A program made the translations under genes and the position numbers. The notes under the pieces are model-generated. The model did no database searches, was not told the DNA's origin, and saw nothing but the letters and a program-made list of their open reading frames with translations. Shown one piece after another: positions 11,901-25,500 of a stretch of 64,000 nt of DNA. Source of the DNA: Protonemura montana (lineage: Eukaryota > Arthropoda > Insecta > Plecoptera > Nemouridae); contig OX387604.1 of the NCBI GenBank assembly GCA_947568835.1, positions 24,457,076 to 24,521,075 on the forward strand, given 5' to 3'. Position 1 is the first letter of the stretch. Each line of letters opens with the position of its first letter.

Positions 11901-14900
11901 GTTCCTTGATATTGTGAATTGTGATTGATGTCTTTTCTATGTTTCTGTGAAGATGTTATATTCTGGATTAACATACTTTCCCTTCTCCATTGCTTTGCAT
12001 GTAAACATCTTATTGTGGGATCTGCATGACTGGTATAGGAATTTGTAAGTACAGATATAATTTACAAATCTTGTATAAATGAGTCACTGTAGTTATGCGC
12101 ACCTATCTTTCGTTTGGGAATGATATTAATGCCATGCGTGCGTTGTTCGTATTTTGAAGTAATCTCTGTTCCCATCCAAGAGCTTCCAAGAAATGTGCAA
12201 AACTTTTGTAAACACTACGCTGGTAATAATGTCACCCAAAGAAACTTATGATTTTTCTATTAGTCTGTGTTGGGTTTGTTTTGTTATTCGTTTCTTTAAA
12301 AATGCACACCATTTGGTTGGGGTCCAGAAGTCCTAAGGTGCTACGGTGTAGGATGGGCGTTCGTTTAGCTGAGTGTTATATTGTGAACGCTATTCCGATG
12401 CAATGCGATGACTGAGTCGACTGTTGCTCGACAATGGAAAGGTATCGAAAACTGTCAATATGTAATGCTCCGTCGACATCTTAAAAAATGATTGTTAATT
12501 TTTGTTGTTAATGGATGATGCTTCTAATCCAAAGTGCTAGTGTCAGTAGAATGACAGCATCTCAAATAATTTTGTTTAAGTAAGTAGTCAGTGAGATGTG
12601 GTTGGTTTAATTTGGGAAATTTGCTATGTTTTGATCTATTTATTTTTATATTTTTTTACTTATTGGGCCATCAGTGGATTTCTGGGCCCATTGTCGAGTT
12701 GATTTTGTTAAGAATGTAGTGCGTATTGAGTCTTAGTTACAATTTGTTACTTAGTTAACAATGAATGTAAGCAGCAAGCAGGCATTATGCTTTGAAAGAT
12801 GTTGGGTCGGGACACTTGTGATGTATAGGAATTGATTTTCAGGAGAATACCGACGGCCCCCTGCACAAGTTTTACCAAGTGATCCTGGATGTTAGTGATG
12901 AATTCATGAAGAAGATCACCAATATGAAAGAGCTTACTCTATTCGCGCCTTCCAACGAAGCATGGGCCGATTCCAGCACGATCAACAACTTGTTGCCAAA
13001 CAGAGAGAAGATGTTGGAGATTCTAAACCTTCACTTGGTACCGCGAAGACTGCCCATCGATAAGATCCTCGAAGATGGCGTTTATGAGGTGGAGTATTTT
13101 CAACTGACTTTCGATGGCTACCCATGAGAAAAATGCCGGTTTTTTGTTGATGGCCCTTGCAAAATCAATTTTTTGCTGGGTATTTGGAAACTGTTCAGCA
13201 ATGTGTTTTGAGATGATGACTTAGCAAATATTTGTAGCTTTGCAGCTGTTAAAATCATGTTACTGCTATGGTAGTAGTGTCATAAAACAACGGTAAACTA
13301 TTGACATGGTGGTAACAGTGAACTTTGGTGGGATTCAGGTTGGGACGGCAGCAGACCGCAAGAGTCTTTACTTCAATGTGATTCGAGGCAAGGGCAACAA
13401 CCTGACGTTGACTGTAGAAGGAGGCGGCGTGAACGCGACTGTCATCCAGCCAAACATCGCTGCCACCAACGGCATCGTCCACATTATCGACCGCGTACTT
13501 GGAGTTCCGTTTACCAATGTGGAGCAGAAGCTTGCAAGTGACCCAATGCTCAAGTAAGACATTCTTGAAACATTGGCATAGGGGATCCTTCTTGGGGGCT
13601 ACAATTACTGAATGAAATATATTACTGACTAGACGTAGAAGTTGGCGATTCATGGCTAGAAAAAGCAGATCAGTTCAGTATTAGAATAAATGATATTTAG
13701 GAAAATAATCTAGCAGTGACTTGAAGCTGTAACACCAATGTTACATATTTTATAGAAAAATAAGATAAAAAAAGTATATATATTATTATTTTAAAAATAT
13801 TTTGATTTTGCAAATGAAAAACTAACCTCCAAAATACTGAAAGTTTCTTCTGGGTGAAACTATTTACAAAAAAAAACAAGTCTAACACCCAAATGATTCA
13901 TCTTATAAATCATTTTTTACTGTATTCAAAGAAGTAAGAACTCAAGCCACTGTTAAACCCAGAGTTTCCTAAATTACAAAGTTTAGTTGCATAACCTCAA
14001 ATTTTCCCCACTATTTGAATTTGAGAAAGAGCACAATTATTCCCTTAAATAAATGATTTGCATAGGATATGCAAATGAATATTGGGATATGAATATACAG
14101 GGAGACATGGAAACATAGGACATGCATATTTTGTTGCAAATCCTAACGTAACAAGTCACCTGGGGCCCATATGATACCAAAAATATTTGGAAGCAAACCG
14201 ACACAGATATTTTCTGTTGTCATATCGTATACTTTGACTGTCATTTTTTATAAAGAGTAAACTTGAAGGTCTCAAAAAAGCAGTCTATGTAGAAAGAAAT
14301 TCAATAATTGTCCAGCACCTTCTGTAATAAAATTTCCTTCTGCCTTGCAGCAAGACGTACTTCTTGGGCCAGCAGCAAGGCTTCAACAACGAACTTACGT
14401 CTACAAAAAAGAAGTTTACATACTTTGTGCCGCGTGATCTTGCTTGGGAAGCCACTGGTGTCTACTCACCGTCCACTCACAAGAAGATTTTCATGAATGA
14501 CTATGGATACCATGTGAGTACTTTTAGTTTTCTATTTTTACATTGATCACTCTTTGCCCAGTCGAAGACGTTGGTTGCAGCAGACTTAATCATGATGTAC
14601 TGAACAGCCTGAACTCATACTAAACGCAAACTTTTACGCCATAACAAGCCTGCGGCTCAAGTTGGTGCACAATCATTAATTCTCAATCAGTTCAATCCGA
14701 GCTATCTTTCCTAATGCAGAAACATGACTTGAAGAAATTGTATGAATTATAATATACATAGTATCTTCCATGTGGCAATTCCTTCACTTTTGAGAATCAT
14801 GACACGGTGTTTCACCGTAAGTGATACCACGCACATCTGCTAAGTGTGGGAATAATCCGTGAACAGTTAGGTTCTTTGGCTACCAACATATTACAAGCCC

Positions 14901-16090
14901 TATCAACCTTGACCCTTCAAGCTGCCTCATACTTATCATTTAAAATGCTTTTTATGGACACACGTAATATTTGTACCCAGCTGTCCATTCAAAGAATTTC
15001 AAAACCGCCTGCTCAGTAGGCGTGTTTTATCAGTGCATTGTGGAATGCATCTTGGCTTGTATAACCACCCACACTGCCACCGGCTGACTCTGTTTCTGTG
15101 ATATCCTAAACGCGGCTGGAAACATGAATTACATTTAGTGCTCTTGTATGCTGCTTGTATTGCGCTCTTGTGACTCTGTTTTTTATTTTACCATGGCTTT
15201 GTGACGGTTTGACAGGTTCGACAGATCCTGGAGAGGCATCTGGTGGTGTCTGATCGCGTCTACACGATGGCAGACCTGAAAGTGATCGCCAATGACACAA
15301 TTACATTGCCGACGGTACGAGACCACCTGAAGATCCGCGTCAAGGAGCAGGGCAACAGTGAGTTCACTTCTTGATACCTTTTTGACTACCTGCTTGATCC
15401 CAAGCACCTCTGCCTTCCGATGTTTATTTTCCCTTAAAAGATGTTATTGTTTAACTTCATCGAGAATATCATAAAAGATCCCAAATGGAACAAAACACTG
15501 CCATGGTGGATAAAAGGTCTGGTTTTGACTTTGGTTGTTGTCTTGCAACATCATTTGATCAAATTTGCCGAGCACTGGGATAGTGGTGCTTGAGCCCAGC
15601 ATTCTTGAGTTCCCAGGTGCAACTCTAGAGACGGGCTATTCTGGTTGCGATTTTCCCTGATTTCTCGTTACCAGTCCATGCAAATGCGGGTTTCTTTTCG
15701 AAAGAGCAAGACCATTTCCTTGCCACAGACCCCTATACTGTTTATCTTCTAGCTACTCCGGAAACTTCTTAGGAGCTGGTGTGGTTTCCCACAGCACGAA
15801 AAAAAACCATCCATTGCTTTCAATGCTCCTGTTGTTAACAATGACAATCGGTCCGATTTACTGCTTCTTTTCTAACATCTGCTGCATTGTTTTCAGGCTA
15901 CTACGTTGAGTGGCAGGGAACCTGGATCCACGTGTTCCGACCAGATGTGGAATGCACCAACGGGATCATCCATGTCATCGACCAGGTGTTCATGAAAGAG
16001 AGCGATATTCGGGTGACAGGAGGAGTTTCAGGGCTGCTGCTTGCACCCCAGCTGGCAATGCTACTTGTTGCTAACTGGCTCATACTCTAA
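5988..16090 (+). CDS. Fas1: Fasciclin-1, GPI-anchored adhesion protein (first exon missing)
   Basis: Ten exons: 5988-6132, 7268-7586, 8674-8770, 9281-9449, 9710-9870, 12843-13088, 13339-13553, 14351-14513, 15216-15357, 15897-16090. Together they encode about 616 residues. All joins are GT-AG and in frame. The product follows insect fasciclin-1 along its whole length. It has four FAS1 repeats with the usual markers: TIFAPINLAF and VLHIIDGVLEP in repeat 1, DGHVIPNHVLF and VVHLIQRPLMVVD in repeat 2, TLFAPSNEAW and IVHIIDRVLGVP in repeat 3, and TYFVPRDLAWE and IIHVIDQVF in repeat 4. The C-terminus is a hydrophobic tail after GGVSG, as in a GPI-anchor signal. The protein is a homophilic neuronal adhesion molecule at the outer cell surface. 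The signal-peptide exon should precede 5988 but was not identified. The donor at 13088 is the weak GTGGAG. The long intron 9871-12842 lies where Drosophila Fas1 has alternative micro-exons. Confidence 0.93.
7591..8139 (+). repeat. Tandem array, three 183-bp units, in a Fas1 intron
   Basis: Units at 7591-7773, 7774-7956 and 7957-8139 are nearly identical; an example difference is CAGATAAT in the first against CAGAGAAT in the other two. The array starts four bases into the intron that follows the exon ending at 7586. The near identity indicates recent duplication or an assembly effect. Confidence 0.95.
8100..8251 (+). repeat. Tandem array, two 76-bp units, overlapping the 183-bp array
   Basis: Units at 8100-8175 and 8176-8251 both run from ATTCTGAACC to ATCAGTTAGTT. 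The first 40 bases are also the end of the third 183-bp unit, so the two arrays are nested: a second duplication took in the edge of the first. Confidence 0.93.
9871..12842 (+). other. Long Fas1 intron, no supported exon
   Basis: The intron between repeats 2 and 3 of Fas1 is 2972 bases long and AT-rich. Drosophila Fas1 has alternative micro-exons at about this place. Here I cannot fix any such exon, because 6-15 base exons cannot be recognised without transcripts. The open frames near 11331-11772 overlap on both strands and look like chance. Confidence 0.5.
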
Positions 16091-18440
16091 GCTCTCTTAT
16101 AACACCACCTCCCTAAGGCATTACAGCCTAGCAACAGCGTAGTTTGTTATGATATTATAGTTTATCAAAATGAATTAGGCGTCGAGGACTCTCATTGGAT
16201 GTCGAACGTAACTGTGCTAAATCTACTTACTTACGAAGAGTCATTCGAAGCAGAATCTTAACTATATGCACTTCTCTAACGACTCTTTTTCACACACGAA
16301 AATAATTTAAACGTGAATTCGTTTGCGAGATTTCCGAGATGATTGCGTTGTACAGTCATGTCTTGCGATTGTTGACAGTAGGAGCCTCGATTCTGCGGGG
16401 ATTTTGTATTATATTTAAAAATTGAGACAATATCAGGACGAGATATCACGGTACCTATGTCAAAACATAATATCACAGGCTATATAAAACAGTAAAACAA
16501 TTGAAATCGGTACCAAATGGTATCTGATGCTACATCATCGGAAATTAAATATTAGTTGTGAATTATTAGAAACTTACGTAGCTGCTGAGCCACGATGGCA
16601 GTTAACGATTTTAAAATGGCACGGAAGCAGTAGAGCTGATGATCTTCAATCATACAGTGGCACCAGTGCAAATAATTTCCCTTTGTTTTTTAGTTTTACT
16701 GACGAGCCTTTGGTCTGTCATCACAAATGTGTTTGTAAATTTTAACATTCCTATGTATTTTATTTTTACTGCTTTTTTATGTGCTTTGCTGTCATTCATG
16801 TATCTGATTACCATTTTCACTATGCACTCGCCCCTCTTTGGGGTAGCTGTTGCATATATATGCGTTGACTCATTGCTGGCAACTCTCACCGCAACTTTGC
16901 ATTCCTTTTGCCAATTCCAACACTTGGTTACTATTAAGAACAAGTCATTCTGGAAAATAAATTCTGCGAGATGATATATTTTTTTTAACTAGAATAAATA
17001 CCTTCGGCTTAGATGTATTTTCTTATCGCTAAGCGCTGGATTCACAATAATCGATTATTGTTGCGCCCATTAATGTGAGTTGACTAGACGAAATGGCATG
17101 CCATTGAACGGCAGTCTCTTTTCGGTCTGGCCGGAACTAGCGGCTGTCCGGTGTTCGTTGCCTTTAGCACCCAGAATTAGAAGAAATGTTAAAGCATCTC
17201 CAATCAGGCCCAAGGCCTCATCTGTGTGGTTTTCGCTATTGTGATCTTTTGAATGGAAGGAATGTAAGTGAGCATTATTAAAGGGGGTTGATTGCTGCTC
17301 TAGTATTGTGCTTTACACATTCCAAGTTGAATGTTCGCTCCCACATCGGAACACTTGCTGGCAATGGAGTGTTTTCCATATTTGTTGTCCCGTAATGCAG
17401 CATCTGGAATTTTATGAATGTGGAATGGATATTGATTGTGGATAAACACTATTTTCTATGTGTTTTAACTTTATTAAATAGATATTTCAAATAAAGCCCT
17501 TCTGACTTGAAATACTTTATTTTTTATTCAGTCTCAGATGTTCGTAAGTCATTTTAAAATTTAAAATAGAGGAAATTGCTAAGGACGTTACGATTATTAT
17601 CAGTCGACTTTAACTGTAGTATTTTTCAAATCCATATTTATGCTTTGAGTGTGAGATTTCCTTATTTAGTGTAGATACTGAACTAATGTACGCTGAAATG
17701 GCAGGGATTTGCAAATGTTAACTAACTACAGCTAATAATTCTCTCACTGCCATCAGGTTTTGGGGAAAGTGTTCTACTTGTTCCACAACACCAAGTTAAC
17801 TCCTATCAAAAATAATATGCTTCTGAAAAATTCGAAATTACATTGCAATTTAAAAATTACACTAAAGTGTCTTTATATATGTATAGAGATGATCTAGGCA
17901 GGCTGTTGTTGAAATAAATGTAAGTGCAAGTACAGTTGATTAGATTAGTCGGTTGATAATAAAATTATTATAAATGCGTTTCTGTTTTTAACTTTGACAA
18001 CTTATATGGCAAATTTATTACATCTATAGCATTCATGAAGGTAGTTGGATTATTGCACTATCTCTTAGCAAGGAAGCAGATCGCTCTAGGAAAGCGATCC
18101 GAGCTTATTGCTAGGTTACGAGCTTGGAATCACTTGCCAATGCCGAGGAGTTACCAATCTTGCGTAATTTACGAGAGATGAGAAAGTAGATGACATGTCA
18201 CCAAATCACCTGCTAGTATGTAAAACTCCTGCCAGTTAAATGATTACATTATAAATCAAAACTAGTTAGGAAAACGTGTATGAAGAACATACTAGACTTG
18301 CACGCTCATTTAATCACTACCTACCTATCTTATCATTCTTATAAATATTTAACTTAATCAAACTAAGCTCACAGATTCCCATTTGTAGTTGTTTTAAAAT
18401 GGACCAAATAAAGTGAACTGTCATATTAAAGACCAGTGGT
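16091..18440 (+). other. Probable Fas1 3' UTR with three AATAAA signals
   Basis: AT-rich noncoding sequence follows the stop codon. AATAAA hexamers occur at 16956-16961, 17490-17495 and 18407-18412. The last is about 50 bases before the first poly(A) signal of the gene on the other strand (TTTATT at 18458-18463). Any of the three could be used. I see no gene in this stretch. Confidence 0.5.
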
Positions 18441-18546
18441 ATTATAGTTTTGTTTGATTTATTTTCTTACAAAGTTAATTTTGGATTCTCTTGAAGACGA
18501 GCTTGTTTGTTGAATATGTATAGGGAAGTGTTTGGTTGTTGACTCT

Positions 18547-21500
18547 TCAAAATGTTCCGCTGCCTACTGATTGTTGGATGCTTATGTAAGAGCTTGTCGC
18601 CAGCTCCCTTTCCTCTTCTCCGTAGTCATCCTGAGCGTACTGCTGGACCGATGGCTCTGAGTCGATTCCGCAGAATTCACTGATTCGGGGCGCTTCCACG
18701 ATTTGGAAATGAAGCCTCTTTGGAACAAACAAGTCTAAGTCCCCATCCATCAAAAACGGCACTCCAAACTGAAGGGCCAGAGATGCAAGGCTTTCAGGTG
18801 TTGGGAACAAGTCGTTCCTTGTTGCTTGCATGATGTCGTGCACTTTGGTCAGTTGGTGGAACTTGAGGAGAGTCTATATAAGGTAAGGTATGGTAAGGGA
18901 AGATAAGGTATGGCTTGTAGCATGTAATGAGATATAAATTAGTGTGGATGCTTACTCTTCGAACGTCTTCCTCGAGACATCCATCCATCGTCAAGCCGTT
19001 TCTTGAAATTTTATTGTGCAATGGCTCGTCGATGACAACTACCGTGAACCCACCCTGGCAGAGGAATTCCCTATACTTTCTTTCTTCAAACATCAGTTGG
19101 CTGTGGTAATGTATAGTCATTCCATTAAACGCAGGTTCCTTTAGTTCGTGAATCACATTTTGAATTTGTCCATTAGCTAGTCCTTCCAAAAATATTATTA
19201 TGTGGATTTGGTCAGAGAATATAAAACCAGACAAGATTGATTCAGCTGGATTTTTCTTGCTTCTCTCGATTGGATCTTCTCCTAGTTCCTTCAAGAATAT
19301 GTCGTCGTAAAGTTTCTCTATAATTGGTTTGCACTGGCTCCTAGAAAAGAAACAAATGAAAGAGTAAAATTTTCATTTAACGGGATCTGTTCTGCGATTC
19401 GGAGACTATACACCAATGACAACAACTATGTCTTAAGCGAAATCTATGATTGCAAAATAACAAATGCTACAAACAAATGCTATTTTAACGATTGACAACC
19501 ATCAAGCAAAATCTCAGAATCACCCTATGCAACAAGAAATGGTGAACAAACTCACTGTGAATCAGGAAGAAGTGGATTTCCCGATACTTTTTTCCTCTTT
19601 GGAACCAGTTCCTCGTTTATGTCACTGACCAGTCTTAATACAAGTGATGCTTGAAATTGATTGGTGCAGATGATACACATTCTATTGTAATGATCGCCTC
19701 TTGCTATAACCTAGTAAGAAAAATATTTGTTAGCCAGAGAAAATTACCGGACACTTATTATATGAAAACCTGTTGTTGAAGAAATTTAGCAGCATATCTC
19801 ATGCAAGACAAAGATGTTCTCAAAATGTGCTAGTTAAGTTAGATACTCATCCGCTATGTGAACAAGGCGACATTACCAACATGTTGAACTCTATGAATGT
19901 TTTGCGATCAACTTTTTCAAACTTGGTTATCTTCTTTATTTTTCCCCATTCCACCAATAAGCATTTGCATAATTGAAAAAAATTAAGATTGTAACAAGAT
20001 GTCCATACCTGCATGAGAGGTTCCTTTAGTGAACGCCTTTGCTTGACCACAAACTTCAAGAAACAACTTTGTAAGTCCCTTTCACATAAAAGATGATTTC
20101 CTTGAGTAAGTGGTTCAACTTTTATCCAGTCTTCTATGTCCAGGTGATCATAAAGGATGAGAAAGGGATTAAAGTGAGCTACAGCAAGGAGAGTTGTTTT
20201 TCCCCATTCCCGAGCATACTTCACTTGATCACAGAAAGATGCACTACAGCTGTGAAAGGACCGGGTGAACAGGCTGTTGCCATCTTCCCCAAAAACTGTT
20301 GGGTGTCGAGGTGGAATTTCGTCTCTTGTACCGTAGACCTAGGTAAAGAAAGAAACAATTTTTATCCATGCATTTGGCATTATAAGATTTTCAGTTTGCA
20401 TGGTCATAGCCAACTTTTCACTTTTTTATGGTTCAAACATTATAAAATGGTAGGAACTGGAAACAAACCTCGATGCGAAAGATTCCTGTCTGGAGCTGTT
20501 GCAAGTATGCTTTTTGTTCCACAGGATGCAATAGTACGGCATGGGTGTCATGTATTAACATCTCTTGCGCCAATGGTTGTTCAGCGGTAATGATGTCCAA
20601 CTCTCCGTACAAACGTGTCTTAAAAAATATACTTTTATACCTAGCAAGACAGAAAATATGCATGTTAGGCTATAAGCTTTTGAAAGGTGCATGAATATTA
20701 AGGCTATAGCGTGATTTTGGTTCCAAATTCCTAATCTAGTAATTTTGTAAGTATAACTTTACCCATGTGCCAAGAGACTCTTCACTGGAAGGCAGGTGAG
20801 TTTCTCTATTCGCACAATAGTAGGATTCAGTAGGATTTCCTGCTCTTCTGTGAGTAAGTTAACAACAGATGAAGTTACAGATGCATAAGGTATTGTCAAT
20901 GTAAGGCATTCTCCTTGTGAAGAAATCTCTTTCAGGTCTGTAAAAAATAACTCTCCACGGAAAGCAATTTGTGCATTTGTTTCCATTTTTTCTTCCTTGC
21001 CCTTGCTCTTCCCCTTCCCCTTCCCCTTCCCCTTCCCCATGCCTTTCTTCCCTTTCTTGTCTGAAGGCTTTGCACCATTCTTGATTTTTGCATCCTTTTT
21101 AAGAAGAAGTGTATCGAGTTTTTCCCCAGAATACATTTCGATATAACTTTCCACCCTTTTGACATGCCCTACGCTAGAATATCCACTAAGTATGCTTTTC
21201 TCTGTTTCCATGTTGGGTTCTTGTTTTTGATCTATTGTTGCCCTTCTGGCCTTAGATGGTGGGACCACTTCCTCAAGCTGAAGAAACAATATGTTTTCTG
21301 TCTGATTATCTGAACCTTCATTTCCTTGGACTATTTTGAACAGTTTGGGCTTGTCACCCTTAGCTCTGAAATCATACAATTACAAATTTAACCAGTTATT
21401 GGAGAAAAATTGCACGTGCCAGGAACATGATTGCATGGATAAACATTTCCTTATAAAATACTAACCTTCGGCCCACTTTCTTGGTACCACATTCTATTTT

Positions 21501-21987
21501 AAACACCACATCGTTGCCATATAAGGATACCAACTCACTAGTGGTAAGAGCAGTGTGATGGCAAATTGAAAATGAAATCCAGGCCACTTTTCCTTCATTA
21601 CTTATAATTGTTTTTAATGCCTTACAGATACCACTTGTGTATATCTGTAAAAAAGTGTCTGAAGTTAATTTAGTGTCCACACCTATTCATTCCTTTACCA
21701 AATAAATGATATCAAGTGTCACATGTTTATTGCCATACCTTTGCCACGGTGCCCCAAATTGCTATGTCAAACTCATATTCTAAGAGTTTTGGTACAAGGG
21801 TGTAGTTCACGTGTACATACTCAAATGGCTTCCGATCAATTTTAAAAGTTGTTTGCTCCTCCTGACTTTCCATTTCTTTAAAATCTTTCTTAGGCTTTTT
21901 CTTTGGCTTTGGTTTCTTTTTTTTCGATTCCTTTTCTGGAGGTGGCATGACAATTGCAAATGTAAATGTAATCTCAAAGTCAGCCAT
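18547..21987 (-). CDS. Conserved protein, possibly CFAP92/KIAA1257-like (DUF4550)
   Basis: Eight exons read on the minus strand: 21987-21739, 21644-21466, 21365-20763, 20640-20469, 20338-20009, 19710-19556, 19340-18956, 18873-18547. They total 2400 nt, 799 residues. The start is MADFEITFTF; the stop is at 18547-18549. Residues ~17-35 are lysine-rich. An early segment has VHVNYTLVPKLLE, then GTVAKVW and AWISFSICH, a pattern I associate with DUF4550 in vertebrate CFAP92. A low-complexity GKGKGKGKGKSKGK run lies in exon 3. Two segments repeat the theme 'R-L-Y-x-E-L-D' (FFKTRLYGELD) and 'FSDQIHIIIFLEGL'. There is no signal peptide or membrane segment. If the family call is right, it is an axonemal or ciliary protein. 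The gene is certain from its exon phases; the family is a guess from memory and needs a profile search. It is divergent with Gpdh1 and convergent with Fas1. Confidence 0.75.
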
Positions 21988-22576
21988 TGTGCTGAAAATT
22001 TACAGCTCGTGTAGAGGTTCTTAACACAATGAATTTGAATTTTACATTTCTAGCCCTTGGGTAACTAAAAAAATATCCTCCCACCAATAGTGTTTAAAAT
22101 AGAACACAAAATATTTTATAGAAAGCAGGCAAGGGACTAGAAAAATGTATATTACATAGAAAGAGTAAACAAAATTGGTAATTACTAAACATTTTTACAT
22201 GGTGTATCCCGAAAACAAAAGAAGTCTGATTTCAAATATTAGCTGAGCCCAGTGGGTTTTGGCGGTATCGCACTCGAAGATTGTCCGAATGAATGCGAGC
22301 TGACACGAACAGAACCCCCACTCCCGAATCAAGCGAAGTTGCCCGATTAAATCCGAGTGTCACGACGTGCGCTGTGGGAGGGGAGCGTGTAATCTTGGAG
22401 CGAGCCAAAGAGCAAGGTTCACGATCCCACTCTTTTGAAAACTACCAGGCAGCCGCTCGGGGTATTCGTACTTCATAGGAAAGTACAGGACAGTGTCGAC
22501 GTAGTCCCTTCGTGTGTTGGGTTTGAGAATCTTAACAACCTTTCCCGTTAATAATTCGTGAGAAAACTATTTGATC
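21988..22576. promoter_or_regulatory. Divergent promoter region, CFAP92-like gene and Gpdh1
   Basis: The start codons of the minus-strand gene (21987) and of Gpdh1 (22577) are 589 bases apart, head to head, so both promoters and 5' UTRs must lie here unless upstream noncoding exons exist. The part from about 22255 to 22520 is richer in CpG than the rest. No TATA box was identified with confidence. Confidence 0.4.
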
Positions 22577-25500
22577 ATGTCCGCACCTGAAGCTGGAGAA
22601 CCCAAAAGGGTTTGCATAATTGGGTCAGGAAACTGGTAAGGACGAACTCTCTTGAATGTAAACATAAAAATCTTATACCACCGCTCTGTCCTAGGTTAAT
22701 AAACCATGTAATTATTCTCAAAAACGTTATTGCGAGTAGTACTTTAATCATACACCTCCTTTACGGAGCAAGGTGAATTGCATTGCCAGAAGTAGGTTAG
22801 GGTAGGAGAAAGGTCCAAATAAATTTTTAACAATAAGGTACTCCACAGGTTTACTAAACCTGCCTGCCTGCATACTTACTAACTAATTAGTAAAATAAGA
22901 AAATAAAAATCATGCTTGCCAATATCCGTGGATCTTACACTTCCCAGGTACATTACACTAATTTTTAAAAAAAATTTTCACTTTGTTTCTTCATATTAGG
23001 GGTTCTGCCATTGCTAAAATCATTGGTTTCAATGCCAAGCGCCATCCCACGATTGACGAACGAGTAACAATGTATGTCTATGAAGAAATGATTGATGGAA
23101 AGAAGCTTACAGAAATTATCAATAATACCCATGAAAATGTCAAATACCTACCTGGTCACAAGTTACCTCCAAATGTGGTAAGGAAAAGTGCTGCTTTAAA
23201 ACTGGCAAAACACTCATTGTTGTACGAACTAGTATGATATTCAGTGCTCTAAATACCAAGAGATAGCTAATGCTGACACTTAATGGATGAAACTAAGTTT
23301 TGAAGGTTCATAACGTAAAAATTGACTTGATCCTACTCCAGCTGTATTTCTTTTCTAATTTTAAGGAAACATCTGCCCACAGGTTGCTATTCCCGATCTT
23401 GTTCTTGCTGCAGCTGAAGCTGATATTCTCGTGTTTGTAGTCCCTCATCAATTTATTCGGGGACAATGCTCAACTTTGCTTGGAAAAATCAAACCTTCTG
23501 CAGTTGCTCTTTCCCTTATCAAGGTGAGAAATCATTTGATTTTTATCATTGATATGAAGTCCTTACAAATATTATTAATTATATTGGAATTTGGAGTTTG
23601 TTCAATATGCAGCTGTTACTGTAATAGGTACCTACTGTTTATTCAGTTAGGTACCTCATTAAGTACATATAAATAACTGCCAAGGCCAAGGTCATGATAA
23701 TCTTTTACTCTTGACTTTTGGCCTTATGCAAGCAGCTCTAAAATAAGATTTTAATAACCATGCTGGCCAGGTTTCATAGATAATTAATAAAAGTAATGTA
23801 TTTTTTAGCCTAATAGCCTCAATTGTTTTTGCTACAGGGTTTCGACCCAAAGGAAGGAGGCGGCATCGACTTGATCTCTCATGTGATCTCAAAGAATTTG
23901 AAAATTCCATGCAGTGTGCTTATGGGTGCTAACTTAGCGGGAGAAGTGGCCAATGAGAATTTCTGCGAGACTACAATTGGGTGCAAAGATGAGAGCATGG
24001 CTAAGGTGTTCCGTGATTTGATCCAAACTGACTACTTTAGAGTAGTTGTTGTTGGGGACACTGATGCTGTTGAGATCTGTGGTGCTCTTAAGGTATGCAG
24101 ACAAAGAGTACTATATACATTAAAAAATGAAAATTTTAATTAGCTCTTATGCATTTTAGCCTTGACCTCTTTCGATATGATCACTACACCAACATATGCT
24201 GTTAGAATGACAAATATTTTGAGGCCTAGAATTTAGCAGTTATTTTGTATGTCATTATATTATTAGCATTATATAAAATGTTACCATACCTAGACTTGCA
24301 CACCTACCTGGCATACCAAATGTTCCTTTGACAAAAGTAGTTGCTCTGTAGTATTTCCAGTTAAAACCAAAATGTTGGTGTCTGAATGCTCAATTTGCCT
24401 TTCGTGTGCTGTGCAGAACATTGTAGCATGTGGAGCTGGATTCGTTGATGGTCTCGGGTTGGGTGACAACACCAAGGCTGCAGTGATTCGTCTGGGTCTG
24501 ATGGAGATCATCAAGTACGTGGACGTATTTTATCCTGGATGTACACTGTCCACATTCTTCGAGTCTTGCGGCATTGCCGATCTGATCACCACTTGCTACG
24601 GTGGACGAAACAGACGCGTTTGTGAAGCCTTCGTTAAGACAAAGAAGGTAAGAACTGCCTTCGTTACCATTAGGACAAAATTCAATAACAAGTTCCTAAC
24701 CCTTTTTTTGCTAATTTATTTAGAGTATCGAGGAGTTGGAAACAGAAATGTTGGCTGGACAAAAACTGCAAGGTCCCATCACATCGCATGAAGTCAACTT
24801 CATGCTGAAAGAGAAGAATATGGAGAAAGTGTAAGTAATTTTAGGGGGGTGGTCTTAAAGAACTATCCATGTCAGGAAAGTCAATTTTTGCTCTGCATTT
24901 TTGTTTAAATTTTCAAACGGCTACCAGTAAATTATGCTCGTACTTTTGAAGAGTGCTGTGTGAACATGGATCAAGGACATGGAGATGCCTGAGATGGTTT
25001 GGTGAGAATTTGAGAAGACTGTCTGTTTGGTAGGAAGGTTGACAGGGCTAACAAGAACTATTTGAAATGGGTTTTGAATGCTAAGTTAAGAACAACTAAA
25101 TTTCCCAACGTTTCGTAGCTTGTACCTGTTACTTTTTCAAGGGTAAGAGCAGTCCTGACAATTTTCCGATAACAAAAGAACCACACAAAATTATAACAAT
25201 TATCTAGTTCAAGCATTTTAAATGTATCTAAATATAATAGTCAGGGTCAATAATAAAAACACTTACGTATTTTGTATTTTCTGAAATAAAATCCCGAACA
25301 AATAGGAGTTTTTTACTAACTAGCCAATTATGTGTGTGGAAAAAACGCCAATTTTTCGATGTTGTCCTTACGTTGTGTGATGTAACCAAAATTTCTTATT
25401 CATTACGTTTAGTTCTGAATCTACCTATCCAAATATTTTCTTCTGGATCCTTATTATTGTATATCTTTTTTCCACACACAGAATTGGTTAGTTAGTAAAA

